A DNA stretch of 64,000 nucleotides, taken from Ilumatobacter coccineus YM16-304 (GTDB lineage Bacteria; Actinomycetota; Acidimicrobiia; Acidimicrobiales; Ilumatobacteraceae). Positions 22,771 through 31,381 of this stretch are shown here, one piece after another. The position numbers and the translations under genes were made by a program. Location: NCBI RefSeq assembly GCF_000348785.1, contig NC_020520.1:2294001-2358000 (forward strand), given 5' to 3'. The notes under the pieces were generated by a model, which was not told the origin of the DNA, ran no database searches, and worked only from the letters and a program-made list of their open reading frames with translations. Numbering within the stretch: the stretch's first letter is position 1; each line of letters opens with the position of its first letter.

Positions 22771-24708
22771 TCAGTGTCGGCCGAGCCGTGTACTCCACGC
22801 GACGAGGATGGCTCCGACGCCGGCGACGCACAGACCGATCGGGGTGATCGCGCCGAGCGCCCGCAGTGAGTCGTGTCCACGAATGATGAAGAGGGCGACC
22901 GCTGATGTGAGCAAGAGCAGGCCGACGGCCAGGAGCAGCCGGTGTCGAGCCGGCGGGGTTCGGGTCGACGTGAACGCCATGCCCGCCGCGAGCGCCACAG
23001 AGATCGACAGCACCGCCATGGCCGCGGCGACGGCGGTGCCGAACGTGCCGGCTGCAGCGGGTTCGGACGCAGCCTGTCCCACCGAGAGCGCACTGAGGAG
23101 CACGGTGACGACTGCGAAGACGCGCACCACGTTGACGAGATCGCGTGAGCCGGCCTGAGCGCTGACGGTGTGTTCGACCTGCAGCGTCTCGAGGTGTTGG
23201 TTCAGCATCTTCTCGGTGCGATCTCGCGCGAGCGCCGAACCGGAGTGATCGAGCACCGCGAGGACGTGCTGACGCTGCTGGATTCCGGCCCGGACCAGGT
23301 GTCCGTCCACATCACCTGCGGTCGCACGACTGAACCGCGAGCGCAGCGTGCTCAGGTTGAGGATCTGGGCGGCGCGCTCCTCGTCGCTGTCGACCTGCTC
23401 ACGTCTGATCTCGCTCGACACGTTGTCGCAGAGTTGGCGAAGGGAGACCACGAGCGCCGTGTTCCGGATCAAGCCATCCACCCAACCGTGTAGACGGGGC
23501 GGTAGGCGCCAGACCACGGTCGATTCGGCCCACGTGACGATCTCCGCACCTTCCGGCGAGTTCAAGTCGTCCGGGGCGATCGCTGATCCGCCGATCGGCG
23601 CATAGTCGACAGCGAGTTCCTTGGCGAGGAGTTGCTGGATGGTCGATCGTACGGCTCCTCGCCGCATGGAGGGGACGCCCTCCAACACGTGCACGACGAT
23701 GCCACGATGATTACCGGTGAACCCGCGAGCGGGAGGAAGATCCTGATCGAGTTCTCGTCCGTCGAACAGGATGGTGGTCTCCGGGTCGTACAGGTCCTTC
23801 GCCGCCTGGATGATTCCGTCGGGGCTGTCGGCCCCGATCTCGAGCGTCACCGCCGTGCACGGCGGGAGATGGTTGAACGCGACCTCGGTGATGACGGCGC
23901 GTTCCACGTCGTAGTCGGCGACGCGATGGTCGTGTCTGACGTAGTCGGCAGACAGGCGAGAGAACGTCGCGGTCGGAGCGTCGACCTCGCGGAGGACCTC
24001 CACGGGCGGAAAGTCCTCTGCGTGCGGGGAGTGCAGCTTCGCTGCCGTCCAGGCCGCTGACGACTCGCCGCTGGACGCATAGACGCAGGTGACCCGTGCG
24101 ACGACCCGGGCAGAGAAGCCGTGTTCGACTTCGCCGGCGAGAATCGGATCATGGGCCCTGAGTGCGGCGGTCCACTCCGGCTCGAGCAGAAACTCGCCGG
24201 ACTTGTTGAGGTGTGCGAGGTGTCGAACTGCGTGCGACGACACGTCGGCGACGCTGCTCCCTCCCGGCGAGTACGCGTCGACGACGCTGGGGTACAGCTG
24301 AGCAGTCGGCTCGCCATCGAGAACGGCAGCGAAGGTCAAGTACGTCGCTCCATGCTCGTAGCGCCAGGAGGTCGAGTGGAGAAAGGACGGGGTGCCGAGC
24401 GATGCCTCGCACGCCGAGCGCGCGTGTCGGACCGGGTCGACCCCCGGCGGTACGGCGGACACGAGGGAGGCGGCTGGCTCGGTCGGGCTGCTCGAGAGTA
24501 GCGACACCGAGCCCGCGCTCGCTCGATACACCAGCAACTCCACGAGTTGCACCTGCTCGCTCGGCGCTGATGGCGGTGCGTCGGGTGCAGGTTTGGCTGG
24601 TGGGGACGGTCGCAGTCGCTCTCGAACCCGACGAAAGAGCTCACGGGAACGGCCCACGGCGAGGACAGTAGTGGACCGTCGTGGCTGGTGCAGCGTGCTG
24701 CGCGCCAA
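22771..24708 (-). CDS. Unknown 645-aa protein with four C-terminal membrane helices
   Basis: Function not recognised. The first ~45 residues are basic and Pro/Ala rich; residues about 50-190 contain HSTSWRYEHGATYLTFAAVL and SSHAVRHLAHL, which resemble a soluble domain seen in other actinobacterial unknowns (from memory). The middle is soluble and Glu/Asp rich, ending in a probable helical stretch; the last ~115 residues form four hydrophobic segments in two pairs. This suggests a membrane-anchored cytoplasmic protein. Start at TTG 24708 is uncertain; a GTG 17 codons later (VGRSRELF) is an alternative. It is divergent from znuA and its start overlaps the candidate Zur operator. Confidence 0.7.
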   Translation of the reverse strand: MARSTLHQPRRSTTVLAVGRSRELFRRVRERLRPSPPAKPAPDAPPSAPSEQVQLVELLVYRASAGSVSLLSSSPTEPAASLVSAVPPGVDPVRHARSACEASLGTPSFLHSTSWRYEHGATYLTFAAVLDGEPTAQLYPSVVDAYSPGGSSVADVSSHAVRHLAHLNKSGEFLLEPEWTAALRAHDPILAGEVEHGFSARVVARVTCVYASSGESSAAWTAAKLHSPHAEDFPPVEVLREVDAPTATFSRLSADYVRHDHRVADYDVERAVITEVAFNHLPPCTAVTLEIGADSPDGIIQAAKDLYDPETTILFDGRELDQDLPPARGFTGNHRGIVVHVLEGVPSMRRGAVRSTIQQLLAKELAVDYAPIGGSAIAPDDLNSPEGAEIVTWAESTVVWRLPPRLHGWVDGLIRNTALVVSLRQLCDNVSSEIRREQVDSDEERAAQILNLSTLRSRFSRATAGDVDGHLVRAGIQQRQHVLAVLDHSGSALARDRTEKMLNQHLETLQVEHTVSAQAGSRDLVNVVRVFAVVTVLLSALSVGQAASEPAAAGTFGTAVAAAMAVLSISVALAAGMAFTSTRTPPARHRLLLAVGLLLLTSAVALFIIRGHDSLRALGAITPIGLCVAGVGAILVAWSTRLGRH

Positions 24709-24736
24709 CTACTTGCGAGTTATTCGCAGATAGAGT
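24706..24736 (+). promoter_or_regulatory. Candidate Zur/Fur-type operator and leaderless znuA promoter
   Basis: TGCGAGTTATTCGCA (24714-24728) is a perfect 5-5-5 inverted repeat immediately upstream of a -10 TAGAGT (24731-24736), six bases before the znuA GTG. The left part, CAACTACTTGCGAGTTAT (24706-24723), matches 14 of 18 positions of a site in front of the Fur-family gene at 27398-27415. Shared occurrence at transporter and regulator supports a Zur-type operator. Confidence 0.55.
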
Positions 24737-24742
24737 CGTGGC

Positions 24743-25765
24743 GTGTTCGCGAGCAACCTCACGTCCCGTGTCCGAATCGTTGCGATCTTGTCGAGCGTGA
24801 CGCTGTTGATGGCGGCATGTGGCTCGTCGGAATCGGCGAGCGACGCCGACGAATCGGACCGGCTCACGGTGGTCACCACCGTCGCCCCGATCACGTCGAT
24901 CGCTGCGAACATCATCGGCGACCGCGCCGACATCGTGGGGCTCGTGCCCGAGGGGACGAACTCCCACACCTTCGAACCATCGCCATCGGCCGCCGAGGTG
25001 CTGAGCGAGGGCGACGCCATCTTCATCAACGGCCTGCAACTCGAGGAGCCGACGAAGCGTCTGGCACTCGCGGCACGGGGCGACGACGTCCCTCTCGTCG
25101 AGTTGGGCGATCTCACCATCGAGCCGGACGAGTACCGCTACGACTTCTCCTTTCCCGAGAGCGAAGGAAAGCCCAACCCGCACCTCTGGACCGACCCGAC
25201 GCTCGTCAAGGTCTACGCGGACATCATCCGAGACACGATGACCGACGTCGACCCGTCGGGATCCGACCACTACGACGAGAACTACGAGGCGTTCGCCGCA
25301 CTCGTCGACGAGTTCGACGAGGCGGTGACGGCAGCGCTCGACACCGTCCCGGTCGGCAATCGCAAGCTCGTCACGTATCACGACGCCTACGCCTACTTCG
25401 CCGACACCTACGGCTGGACGGTCGTCGGAGCGATTCAGCCCTCCGACTTCGGCGAGCCCACCCCGTCGGAAGTCGTTGCGTTGATCGAGCAGATCGAAGC
25501 GGAGTCGGTGCCCGCCATCTTCGGATCCGAGGTGTTCCCGTCGGCCGTGCTCGAGCAGGTCGCCAACGAGACGGGTGCCAGCTACATCGACGACCTGCGT
25601 GACGACGACCTGCCGGGCGCCCCTGGCGAGGTCGACCACTCGTGGCTCGGCCTGATGAAGTTCAACTTCGTCACCATGACTGAAGCGCTGGGCGGCGACG
25701 CCACCGACCTCGCCACCTTCGAGGTGCGTGATGTCGCACCCGACGAAGCGACCTATCCCCAGTGA
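24743..25765 (+). CDS. znuA: Zinc/manganese ABC transporter substrate-binding lipoprotein
   Basis: Captures Zn2+ (or Mn2+) outside the membrane for import. 340 aa; signal peptide with lipobox LLMAAC (Cys26), then a TroA-type fold. Candidate metal ligands in the family positions are His in GTNSHTFEPSP, His in NPHLWTDP, His in TYHDAY and an acidic residue in FGSEVFPSAVLE. There is no His-rich loop. GTG start is set by the -10 spacing (leaderless). The stop overlaps the znuC GTG. Zinc rather than manganese is favoured by the linked Fur-family regulator but not proven. Confidence 0.9.
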   Translation: MFASNLTSRVRIVAILSSVTLLMAACGSSESASDADESDRLTVVTTVAPITSIAANIIGDRADIVGLVPEGTNSHTFEPSPSAAEVLSEGDAIFINGLQLEEPTKRLALAARGDDVPLVELGDLTIEPDEYRYDFSFPESEGKPNPHLWTDPTLVKVYADIIRDTMTDVDPSGSDHYDENYEAFAALVDEFDEAVTAALDTVPVGNRKLVTYHDAYAYFADTYGWTVVGAIQPSDFGEPTPSEVVALIEQIEAESVPAIFGSEVFPSAVLEQVANETGASYIDDLRDDDLPGAPGEVDHSWLGLMKFNFVTMTEALGGDATDLATFEVRDVAPDEATYPQ

Positions 25766-26547
25766 CCGACACGCCCCTGATCACCGCCGACGGACTGACC
25801 GTCTCGTATGGCGCCGGCGTCGTGCTCGACGACGTGAGCGTCACGATCGCGCCGGGCGACCTGATCGGCATCGTCGGCCCGTCGGGATCGGGGAAGTCGA
25901 CGCTGCTCAAGGCGTTGCTTGGTGATCTGGAGCCGACCAGCGGCACCGTGACCCGTCGACCCGACGTGCACGTCGGGCTCGTTCCCCAGGTCGAGCGGAT
26001 CGACTGGAACTTCCCGGTGACCGTGTCGGAGTGCATCGGCATGGCCCGCGCTCGCGGCCTGCGTACACCGTGGATCACGAAGGCCGAGCGGGGAGAGATC
26101 GCCGCCGTGCTCGACCGACTGGGTCTGCACGGTCTCGGCGATCGCCACATACGCGACCTGTCGGGTGGGCAACAGCAGCGCGTGTTCATCGCCCGGGCCG
26201 TCTTCTCCGGGGCGAAGGTGCTGTTCCTCGACGAGCCCACGTCAGGTCTCGACGTGACGACGCGCCACGAGGTGCTCCACCTGCTTCGTGACCTCAACGC
26301 CGACGGCTTCACGATCGTGCTGTCCACCCACGACCTCAATGGCATAGCGACGCACCTGCCGATCATCGTGTGCCTGAACAAGTCGGTCATCGGCGCCGGT
26401 GACCCCGACTCGGTGCTGACGCCCGACGTGCTCGAACGCACCTACGGGTCGCCGATGCAGGTGCTCGAGCACGGAGGCATGCGGGTGGTGGTCGAGACCG
26501 GCCCCGAGGCGAGTGTGCTTCCGTTCCGATCCGCCGCCGGCCGATGA
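25762..26547 (+). CDS. znuC: Zinc/manganese ABC transporter ATP-binding protein
   Basis: 261 aa ATPase powering metal import. Walker A GPSGSGKST near residue 40, Q-loop region VPQVERIDW, signature LSGGQQQRV, Walker B VLFLDEPTSGLD and switch His in STHDLNG. The WNFPVTV stretch after the Q-loop is typical of metal-family ATPases. Overlaps znuA (GTGA) and znuB (ATGA) by 4 bases. Confidence 0.95.
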   Translation: MTDTPLITADGLTVSYGAGVVLDDVSVTIAPGDLIGIVGPSGSGKSTLLKALLGDLEPTSGTVTRRPDVHVGLVPQVERIDWNFPVTVSECIGMARARGLRTPWITKAERGEIAAVLDRLGLHGLGDRHIRDLSGGQQQRVFIARAVFSGAKVLFLDEPTSGLDVTTRHEVLHLLRDLNADGFTIVLSTHDLNGIATHLPIIVCLNKSVIGAGDPDSVLTPDVLERTYGSPMQVLEHGGMRVVVETGPEASVLPFRSAAGR

Positions 26548-27392
26548 ACTGGACCGACCTCACCGCGCCGTACGGGTACGAGTTCTTCCGCAACGGCGTG
26601 TACGTCGCAACGCTCGCCGGGGCGCTGTGCGGGCTCGTCGGGTGTTACGTCGTGCTCCGCAACATGAGCTACATCGGCCACGGCCTGTCGCACGCCATCT
26701 TCGGCGGGTACGCCGTCGCCGGACTGATCGGGGTGAACCTCTTCCTCGGCGCAGGTGTGTGGGGCGTGGTGACAGCGCTCGCCATCGGTGGCATCGTTCG
26801 GCGCCGCCCGATCGGGTCCGACGCGGCGATCGGCGTGGTCACCACCGCATCGTTCGCGCTCGGGATCGCGCTCGTCGAGCGGTACGGCTCGCCTGGGCGC
26901 AATGCCGACGCGCTGCTGTTCGGCAACATCCTCGGCGTCGAGTCGAGCGACGTCTGGCTGGTCGCCGCCGTCTGTCTCGTCACCCTCGCCTTCGTAGGAT
27001 TCGCTTACCGGCCGCTGCTGTTCACGACCTTCGACGAGGAGGTGGCGAAGGCGACCGGGGTCAACACGACGCTGATCGACGTGTTGTTGATGGTGGTGCT
27101 CGCCGCCACGGTGCTGGCCACCATGGCGGTGATGGGCGTGACGCTCATCGCGGCAACGCTCGTGGTGCCGGCGGTGGTGGCTCGGATGCTCACCGACAGC
27201 TTTCCGAGGATGCTTGCTCTCGCCACGGCGATCGGCGCATTCAGCGGCTTCGCCGGCATGAACTTGAGCTATCACCACGATCTGCCGTCGGGCTCGACGA
27301 TCGTGCTCGTCGGGACCGCGTTCTTCCTGCTGGCCTTCGTGGGCGGCGGCCGGTTCCGCGCTCGGGCCGGGTCCGTCGCCCACGTTCACTGA
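26544..27392 (+). CDS. znuB: Zinc/manganese ABC transporter permease
   Basis: 282 aa ABC-3 family permease with eight or more hydrophobic segments. Family motifs include NMSYIGHGLSHAIFGG near residue 40 and the cytoplasmic coupling region DEEVAKATGV followed by VMGVTLIAATLVVPA. Forms the channel with ZnuC. Twenty-one bases separate it from the regulator gene, which has its own promoter signal. Confidence 0.94.
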   Translation: MNWTDLTAPYGYEFFRNGVYVATLAGALCGLVGCYVVLRNMSYIGHGLSHAIFGGYAVAGLIGVNLFLGAGVWGVVTALAIGGIVRRRPIGSDAAIGVVTTASFALGIALVERYGSPGRNADALLFGNILGVESSDVWLVAAVCLVTLAFVGFAYRPLLFTTFDEEVAKATGVNTTLIDVLLMVVLAATVLATMAVMGVTLIAATLVVPAVVARMLTDSFPRMLALATAIGAFSGFAGMNLSYHHDLPSGSTIVLVGTAFFLLAFVGGGRFRARAGSVAHVH

Positions 27393-27397
27393 GGTCC

Positions 27398-27415
27398 CAA
27401 CTAGTTTCGAAGTAT
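27398..27415 (+). promoter_or_regulatory. Second copy of the candidate Zur operator, at the regulator start
   Basis: CAACTAGTTTCGAAGTAT shares 14 of 18 positions with the znuA upstream site and contains the palindromes AACTAGTT and TTCGAA. It covers a TAGTTT -10 (27402-27407) placed six bases before the ATG at 27414, so bound repressor would block a leaderless promoter and autoregulate the gene. Confidence 0.5.
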
Positions 27416-27869
27416 GAAGCCGGAGGAACCGAAGGGGTTCGATGCAACTGCGTGGACACCCGAGCAGGCCGAGGACGCCCTGCGAGCACATGGCTGCCGG
27501 GTGACCCAACCACGCGTGGCCGTGCTGCGAGCGCTGCTCGAATCAGGAGGCACGGTCGACGCTCCGATGCTCGCCGAGCGAGCCCAAGCGCATCAACCCG
27601 GAATCCACGAAGCCACCGTCTACCGCACCGTGAACGTGCTGACCGAAGTCGGCATCGCCACGCACGTTCACGCCGGACACGGCCCTGCGCTGTTCCGGCT
27701 CGCCGGTGATGACGGGGTGGTTGCGGTGTGTCGTGACTGCGGTGCGATCGAACCGGTGCCGCCCGAAGCGGTCGACACGCTCATCGCGTCGACGGCGAAG
27801 GCCAACGGGTTCGTGCTCGAGCCGGGGCACTTCGCGCTGGAGGGGGTCTGCGCGGCATGCGCCGCGTGA
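27414..27869 (+). CDS. zur: Fur-family metal regulator, probably Zur
   Basis: 151 aa. Winged-helix part with HGCRVTQPRVAVLRALLE and the recognition helix HEATVYRTVNVLTEVG; dimer domain with structural zinc cysteines CRDC and CAAC. The His-rich HHHDH-type segment that usually precedes the first CxxC is replaced by AGDDGVVAVC, so one metal site differs from textbook Fur/Zur; HVHAGHGPALF upstream and EPGHFALEG retain histidines. Placement behind znuACB and the shared operator make a zinc-responsive repressor the best guess; Mur-type manganese control is the alternative. Confidence 0.82.
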   Translation: MKPEEPKGFDATAWTPEQAEDALRAHGCRVTQPRVAVLRALLESGGTVDAPMLAERAQAHQPGIHEATVYRTVNVLTEVGIATHVHAGHGPALFRLAGDDGVVAVCRDCGAIEPVPPEAVDTLIASTAKANGFVLEPGHFALEGVCAACAA

Positions 27870-27937
27870 CCGCGGAACCAACGGGGAGCGGAGAAACCGC
27901 TCAGTTCGCGGCGAGTTCGGTGGTGTAGAACGATCGG

Positions 27938-28774
27938 ATGCAGCACGGCTTCAGCCAGGTGGATGTCTTCGCGTCCGACGGGTTCTCGGGCAACCCGTTG
28001 GCGGTGATCCACGACGCTGACGGCATCACGACCGACGAGATGCTGCGCATCACGGCGTGGACGAATCTGTCGGAGGCGACGTTCCTGCTTCCTCCCGAAC
28101 ACGACGAGGCCGACTACCGAGTTCGGATCTTCTGCCCGGGCCGGGAGTTGCCGTTCGCCGGGCACCCGACGCTCGGTACGTGCGCTGCCTGGCTCGCCGC
28201 CGGTGGCGTCCCGAAGAGGTCGGGCCGAATCGTGCAGGAGTGCGGCGCCGGGCTGGTGCCGATCCGCACCGACGACGGCTCGCTCGCATTCGCCGCGCCG
28301 CCGATGACCCGAACCGGTCCGATCGATGCCGATCTGCTCGCCGAGCGTCTCGACCAACTCGGTCTCACCGAAGCTGACGTCGTCGATGCCGCATGGATCG
28401 ACAACGGCCCCGGCTGGATGGGCATCTTGCTCGGTTCAGCCGTTGACGTGCTCGCCGTGCAGCTTCCGGCGACGACGGTCCCCGGATTCGACGTGGGGCT
28501 GATCGGCCCGCACCCGGCGGGCGCCGAATGTGCCCTGGAGGTTCGAGGCCTGTTCGCCGACGCGTCGGGCAGCGTTCGCGAAGACCCGGTCACCGGCAGC
28601 CTCAATGCGTCGGCCGCACAGTGGCTGATCGGGTCGGGCCGCATCGAGGCGCCGTACGTTGCTGCACAAGGCACGGCCATCGGTCGCCGCGGCCGCATCC
28701 ATGTCGAACACGACGGCGACATCTGGATCGGCGGCCAGTCCATAATCAAGATCCAAGGCACCATCACCATCTGA
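27938..28774 (+). CDS. PhzF-family isomerase-like protein
   Basis: 278 aa with the two-lobed diaminopimelate-epimerase fold of PhzF proteins. Motifs: VDVFASDGFSGNPLAV at the N-terminus, the catalytic glutamate in NLSEATF, FAGHPTLGTCAAWL and EDPVTGSLNASAA. PhzF of phenazine producers isomerises DHHA, but no other phenazine gene is here, so this is a generic family member of unknown substrate. A TAGAAC -10-like hexamer at 27926-27931 is six bases before the ATG. Confidence 0.9.
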   Translation: MQHGFSQVDVFASDGFSGNPLAVIHDADGITTDEMLRITAWTNLSEATFLLPPEHDEADYRVRIFCPGRELPFAGHPTLGTCAAWLAAGGVPKRSGRIVQECGAGLVPIRTDDGSLAFAAPPMTRTGPIDADLLAERLDQLGLTEADVVDAAWIDNGPGWMGILLGSAVDVLAVQLPATTVPGFDVGLIGPHPAGAECALEVRGLFADASGSVREDPVTGSLNASAAQWLIGSGRIEAPYVAAQGTAIGRRGRIHVEHDGDIWIGGQSIIKIQGTITI

Positions 28775-28804
28775 CTCGTGCCGGGCCCGAGGGAAACACC
28801 GCTC

Positions 28805-29200
28805 GCGGCGCGCAGCGACGTGGGCCCGCCGCGGGTGCTTGCGGTCAGTGATTCCGGAGTCAGCTTGCCGAGGCGCCGGCGGATCCAAGGCGCGCAGCAA
28901 CGTGGATCCGCCGCGAGGGTCTGCGGTCAGTGATTCCGGAGTCAGCTTGCTGAGGCGAAGGCGGATCGTTCGAGACCAAGGCGCGCAGCGACGTGGATCC
29001 GCCGCGAGAGCTTGGCGGTCAGTGATTCCGGTAGTCAGCTTGCTGACACGGGATCATGGTTCGTCGTCGGCAAGGCGCGCAGCGACGTGGATCCGTCGCG
29101 AGGGTCTGCGGTCAGTGATTCCGGAGTCAGCTTGCTGAGGCGCAGGCGGATCGTTCGAGACCAAGGCGCGCAGCGACGTGATTGCCCCTGGGCAATGAGG
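28805..29200. repeat. Array of ~91-bp direct repeats
   Basis: Four units plus a partial fifth begin at about 28807, 28887, 28978, 29072 and 29163 (periods 80, 91, 94, 91). Each starts (A)AGGCGCGCAGCRACGTG, continues through a GGATCCGYCGCGAG segment and ends with GTCAGTGATTCCGGAGTCAG (near-palindromic TGATTCCGGAGTCA) plus GCTTGCTGAGGCG. The array fills the gap between convergent phzF and the F420-type gene. It ends in two small perfect hairpins (29181-29196 and 29203-29217) that may terminate transcription. The open frames crossing it change with the repeat and are not genes. Confidence 0.85.
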
Positions 29201-29238
29201 AGCCTGCGGAACGCAGGTATCGGGCGATCCGGCCAGCC

Positions 29239-30258
29239 TCAGGCGGATTGGAGGGCGGACATGACCGCACCCCAGCGCTCGGGATCGCTGGCGTAGGGGG
29301 CGTAGAAGCTGATCCGCTGGATGACGTCGCCGTAGCGTCGCGACAGTTCGGGTGCGATCTGCTCGGGTTCGCCGACCACGGCGAACGTGTTGAGGATCTC
29401 GTCGTCGATGAGCGTGCCCATCTTGACCCATTCGCCTTGCTTGGACAGGGCGTTGAGTTCTTCCTGCAGGCCGCCCCAGCCGTGGAGTTCGAGCACGCCC
29501 TTGTAGGCGGGCGTCGAGCCGTAGAACGCGATCTGCTGGCGAGTGCCGGCGGCCGCCTTCTCCATCTCTTCGTCGGTGGTGCCGGTGACGACGAATGACG
29601 GGCCCATGATCTCGAAGCCCTCCATGGTCTTGCCGGCCTTCTCGCGGCCGCGAGCGAGGGCGGGGATGGTGACTTCGCGCAGGAACTTCTCGGTGGTGAA
29701 GCCGTGGCAGAGAAAGCCGTCGCAGACTTCGCCGGCGACTTCGGTCATCAGGGGGCCGACGCCGGCCAGGAACACCTTGGGCGGGCCGAAGCCTTCGAGT
29801 TCGTTCTTGTCGGGCGTGAAGAACGGGGTCATCAGCGTGTGCTTGTAGAACTCGCCGCGGAAGTCGAGCTTCTCGCCGGTCTCCCAGGTGTTCCAGATGG
29901 CGCGCATGGCGAGGACGAACTCGCGCATGCGAGCAGCGGGCTTCGACCATTCCATCGAGAAGCGCTTCTCGATGTGCGGCTTGATCTGGCTGCCGAGCCC
30001 GAGGTTGAAGCGACCCTTGGAGTAGGCCTGCAGGTCCCAGGCGGTGTTGGCGAGCGTCATCGGCGAGCGGGCGAAGGCCACGGCGATCGACGTGCCGAGT
30101 TCGAGCGTGGTGGTGTGCTCGGCGGCGAGCAGGAGTGGGAGGAACGGGTCGTGCGCCGTCTCGGCGGTCCAGGCGCCGGTGTAGCCGGCGGCTTCGACCT
30201 CCTGTGCGGACTCCGCCACCTTGTTGAGATCCAGACCGATGTTGCCGTCAACCTTCAT
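29239..30258 (-). CDS. LLM-class (luciferase-like) F420-dependent oxidoreductase
   Basis: 339 aa TIM-barrel oxidoreductase of the bacterial luciferase-like superfamily, expected to use coenzyme F420. N-terminal GYTGAWTAETAHDPFLPLLLAAEHT, LGTSIAVAFARSPMTLANTAWDLQ and RFNLGLGSQ are typical of the actinobacterial F420 branch; AGVGPLMTEVAGEVCDGFLCHG follows near residue 170. Start chosen at the ATG seven bases after a TATCGT -10 (minus strand 30266-30271). Substrate unknown. It is convergent with phzF across the repeat array. Confidence 0.88.
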   Translation of the reverse strand: MKVDGNIGLDLNKVAESAQEVEAAGYTGAWTAETAHDPFLPLLLAAEHTTTLELGTSIAVAFARSPMTLANTAWDLQAYSKGRFNLGLGSQIKPHIEKRFSMEWSKPAARMREFVLAMRAIWNTWETGEKLDFRGEFYKHTLMTPFFTPDKNELEGFGPPKVFLAGVGPLMTEVAGEVCDGFLCHGFTTEKFLREVTIPALARGREKAGKTMEGFEIMGPSFVVTGTTDEEMEKAAAGTRQQIAFYGSTPAYKGVLELHGWGGLQEELNALSKQGEWVKMGTLIDDEILNTFAVVGEPEQIAPELSRRYGDVIQRISFYAPYASDPERWGAVMSALQSA

Positions 30259-30334
30259 CGCCGGAACGATAGTTGGTGACTGCAAGCAGCTCCCACTCCG
30301 ACGCCACCGCCGCACCGAATCGTCTGCGTCAAAT

Positions 30335-30347
30335 GGTGTCTGACACC
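30335..30347. repeat. Short perfect palindrome GGTGTCTGACACC
   Basis: A 6-bp inverted repeat around a single T in the 111-base gap between the ends of the upstream region of the F420 gene and the PAC2 gene stop. No T-run follows. It may be a dispersed repeat or protein site; nothing else is seen in the gap. Confidence 0.5.
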
Positions 30348-30369
30348 GGATGACTCGGGTTGGGTGGAG

Positions 30370-31338
30370 CTACTTCTGGTCGCGGAGGAAGGCTTGGATC
30401 TCGGCGGCGAGTTCGTCGCCCGACACCGGTTCGAGATCGGTGTCGCCGTTGGCTGCCGCCTCGCGTTCCTGTTCGACGGCGGTGTCGAAGATCTGCTCGA
30501 GTTGAGTGAGCATGCTCTCGTGTTCGGGGTTGTCACCGACCATTCGATCGAGACGTTTGCGCTGGTCAGCGACATCGTTGCGGAGATCGGTGTCGTCGAT
30601 CTCGATGCCCGTGACCTCGGCGAATCCCTCGAGCAGCGCGACCGACGCGGCGGGGTACTCCATCGCCGAGATGTAGTGCGGGACCTGGACCCAGATGCCG
30701 AGCGCCGGGATCTTCTCGGCATGCATGGCATGTTCGAGCATGGCTGCCATCCCGGCGGGCACGTCGACGGAGCTGCGGGCGAAGCTGACCTTGGCGAGCA
30801 CCTCGGTCGACGGTGACGACACGGAGAGCCGCGGGCTGCGGGTGTGCGGTGCGGCGAAGGGATACGACCCGAAGGAGACCATCTGGGTGACGCCGAACTC
30901 GGTGGCGAGCGCCGACATCGCGCGACTGAACCGCCGCCAGGCCATGTCGGGTTCGGGGCCGGTGAGGAGGAGGACGTCGCGGCCGCTCTCGGAGCGACCG
31001 GCCCGGAGTTCGATCGACGACCAGGTGAGGTCGGTGTTGATGCCGTCGCGCAGTTCCATGATGGGGCGGCGGGCGCGGAAGTCGACGTACATGTCGTCGT
31101 CGAAGCGGATGATCGGCGACACGTCGCAGGCGGTGCCGAGCGCGTCGGCAGCGACGGCGGCGGATCCGGCGGCGTCGATCCAGCCTTGCAACATGACGAC
31201 GAGCACCGGTTCGTGGAGCATGGGTTCGGACACGAGGCGTTCGATGCCGAGGTCGCGGTCGGTCTCGTCGCCGCGCTGGGGGGAGCCGCCGTCGAAGGTC
31301 GGCTCGTCGCTGTGATTCGCGTCGTCAGAACCAGTCAT
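30370..31338 (-). CDS. PAC2 family protein (proteasome assembly chaperone-like)
   Basis: 322 aa. The core shows PAC2 family features: EPVLVVMLQGWIDAAGSAAVAADAL, YVDFRARRPIMEL and FGVTQMVSFGSYPFAAPHT. Actinobacteria with a 20S proteasome carry such proteins, but a role in proteasome assembly is not established for them. The last 60 residues are acidic and helical (EREAAANGDTDLEP). Start ATG 31338 gives an acidic N-terminus; a TACCCT -10 lies nine bases upstream. Divergent from the thioredoxin gene with 43 bases between starts. Confidence 0.87.
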   Translation of the reverse strand: MTGSDDANHSDEPTFDGGSPQRGDETDRDLGIERLVSEPMLHEPVLVVMLQGWIDAAGSAAVAADALGTACDVSPIIRFDDDMYVDFRARRPIMELRDGINTDLTWSSIELRAGRSESGRDVLLLTGPEPDMAWRRFSRAMSALATEFGVTQMVSFGSYPFAAPHTRSPRLSVSSPSTEVLAKVSFARSSVDVPAGMAAMLEHAMHAEKIPALGIWVQVPHYISAMEYPAASVALLEGFAEVTGIEIDDTDLRNDVADQRKRLDRMVGDNPEHESMLTQLEQIFDTAVEQEREAAANGDTDLEPVSGDELAAEIQAFLRDQK

Positions 31339-31381
31339 CAGGTTCTGAGGGTACCGATGAGGCGGAGGTAGCGTTGATTCC

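Noticed and set aside
28805-29200. CRISPR array
   Set aside because: Units are ~91 bp, nearly identical throughout and without unique spacers; no cas genes.
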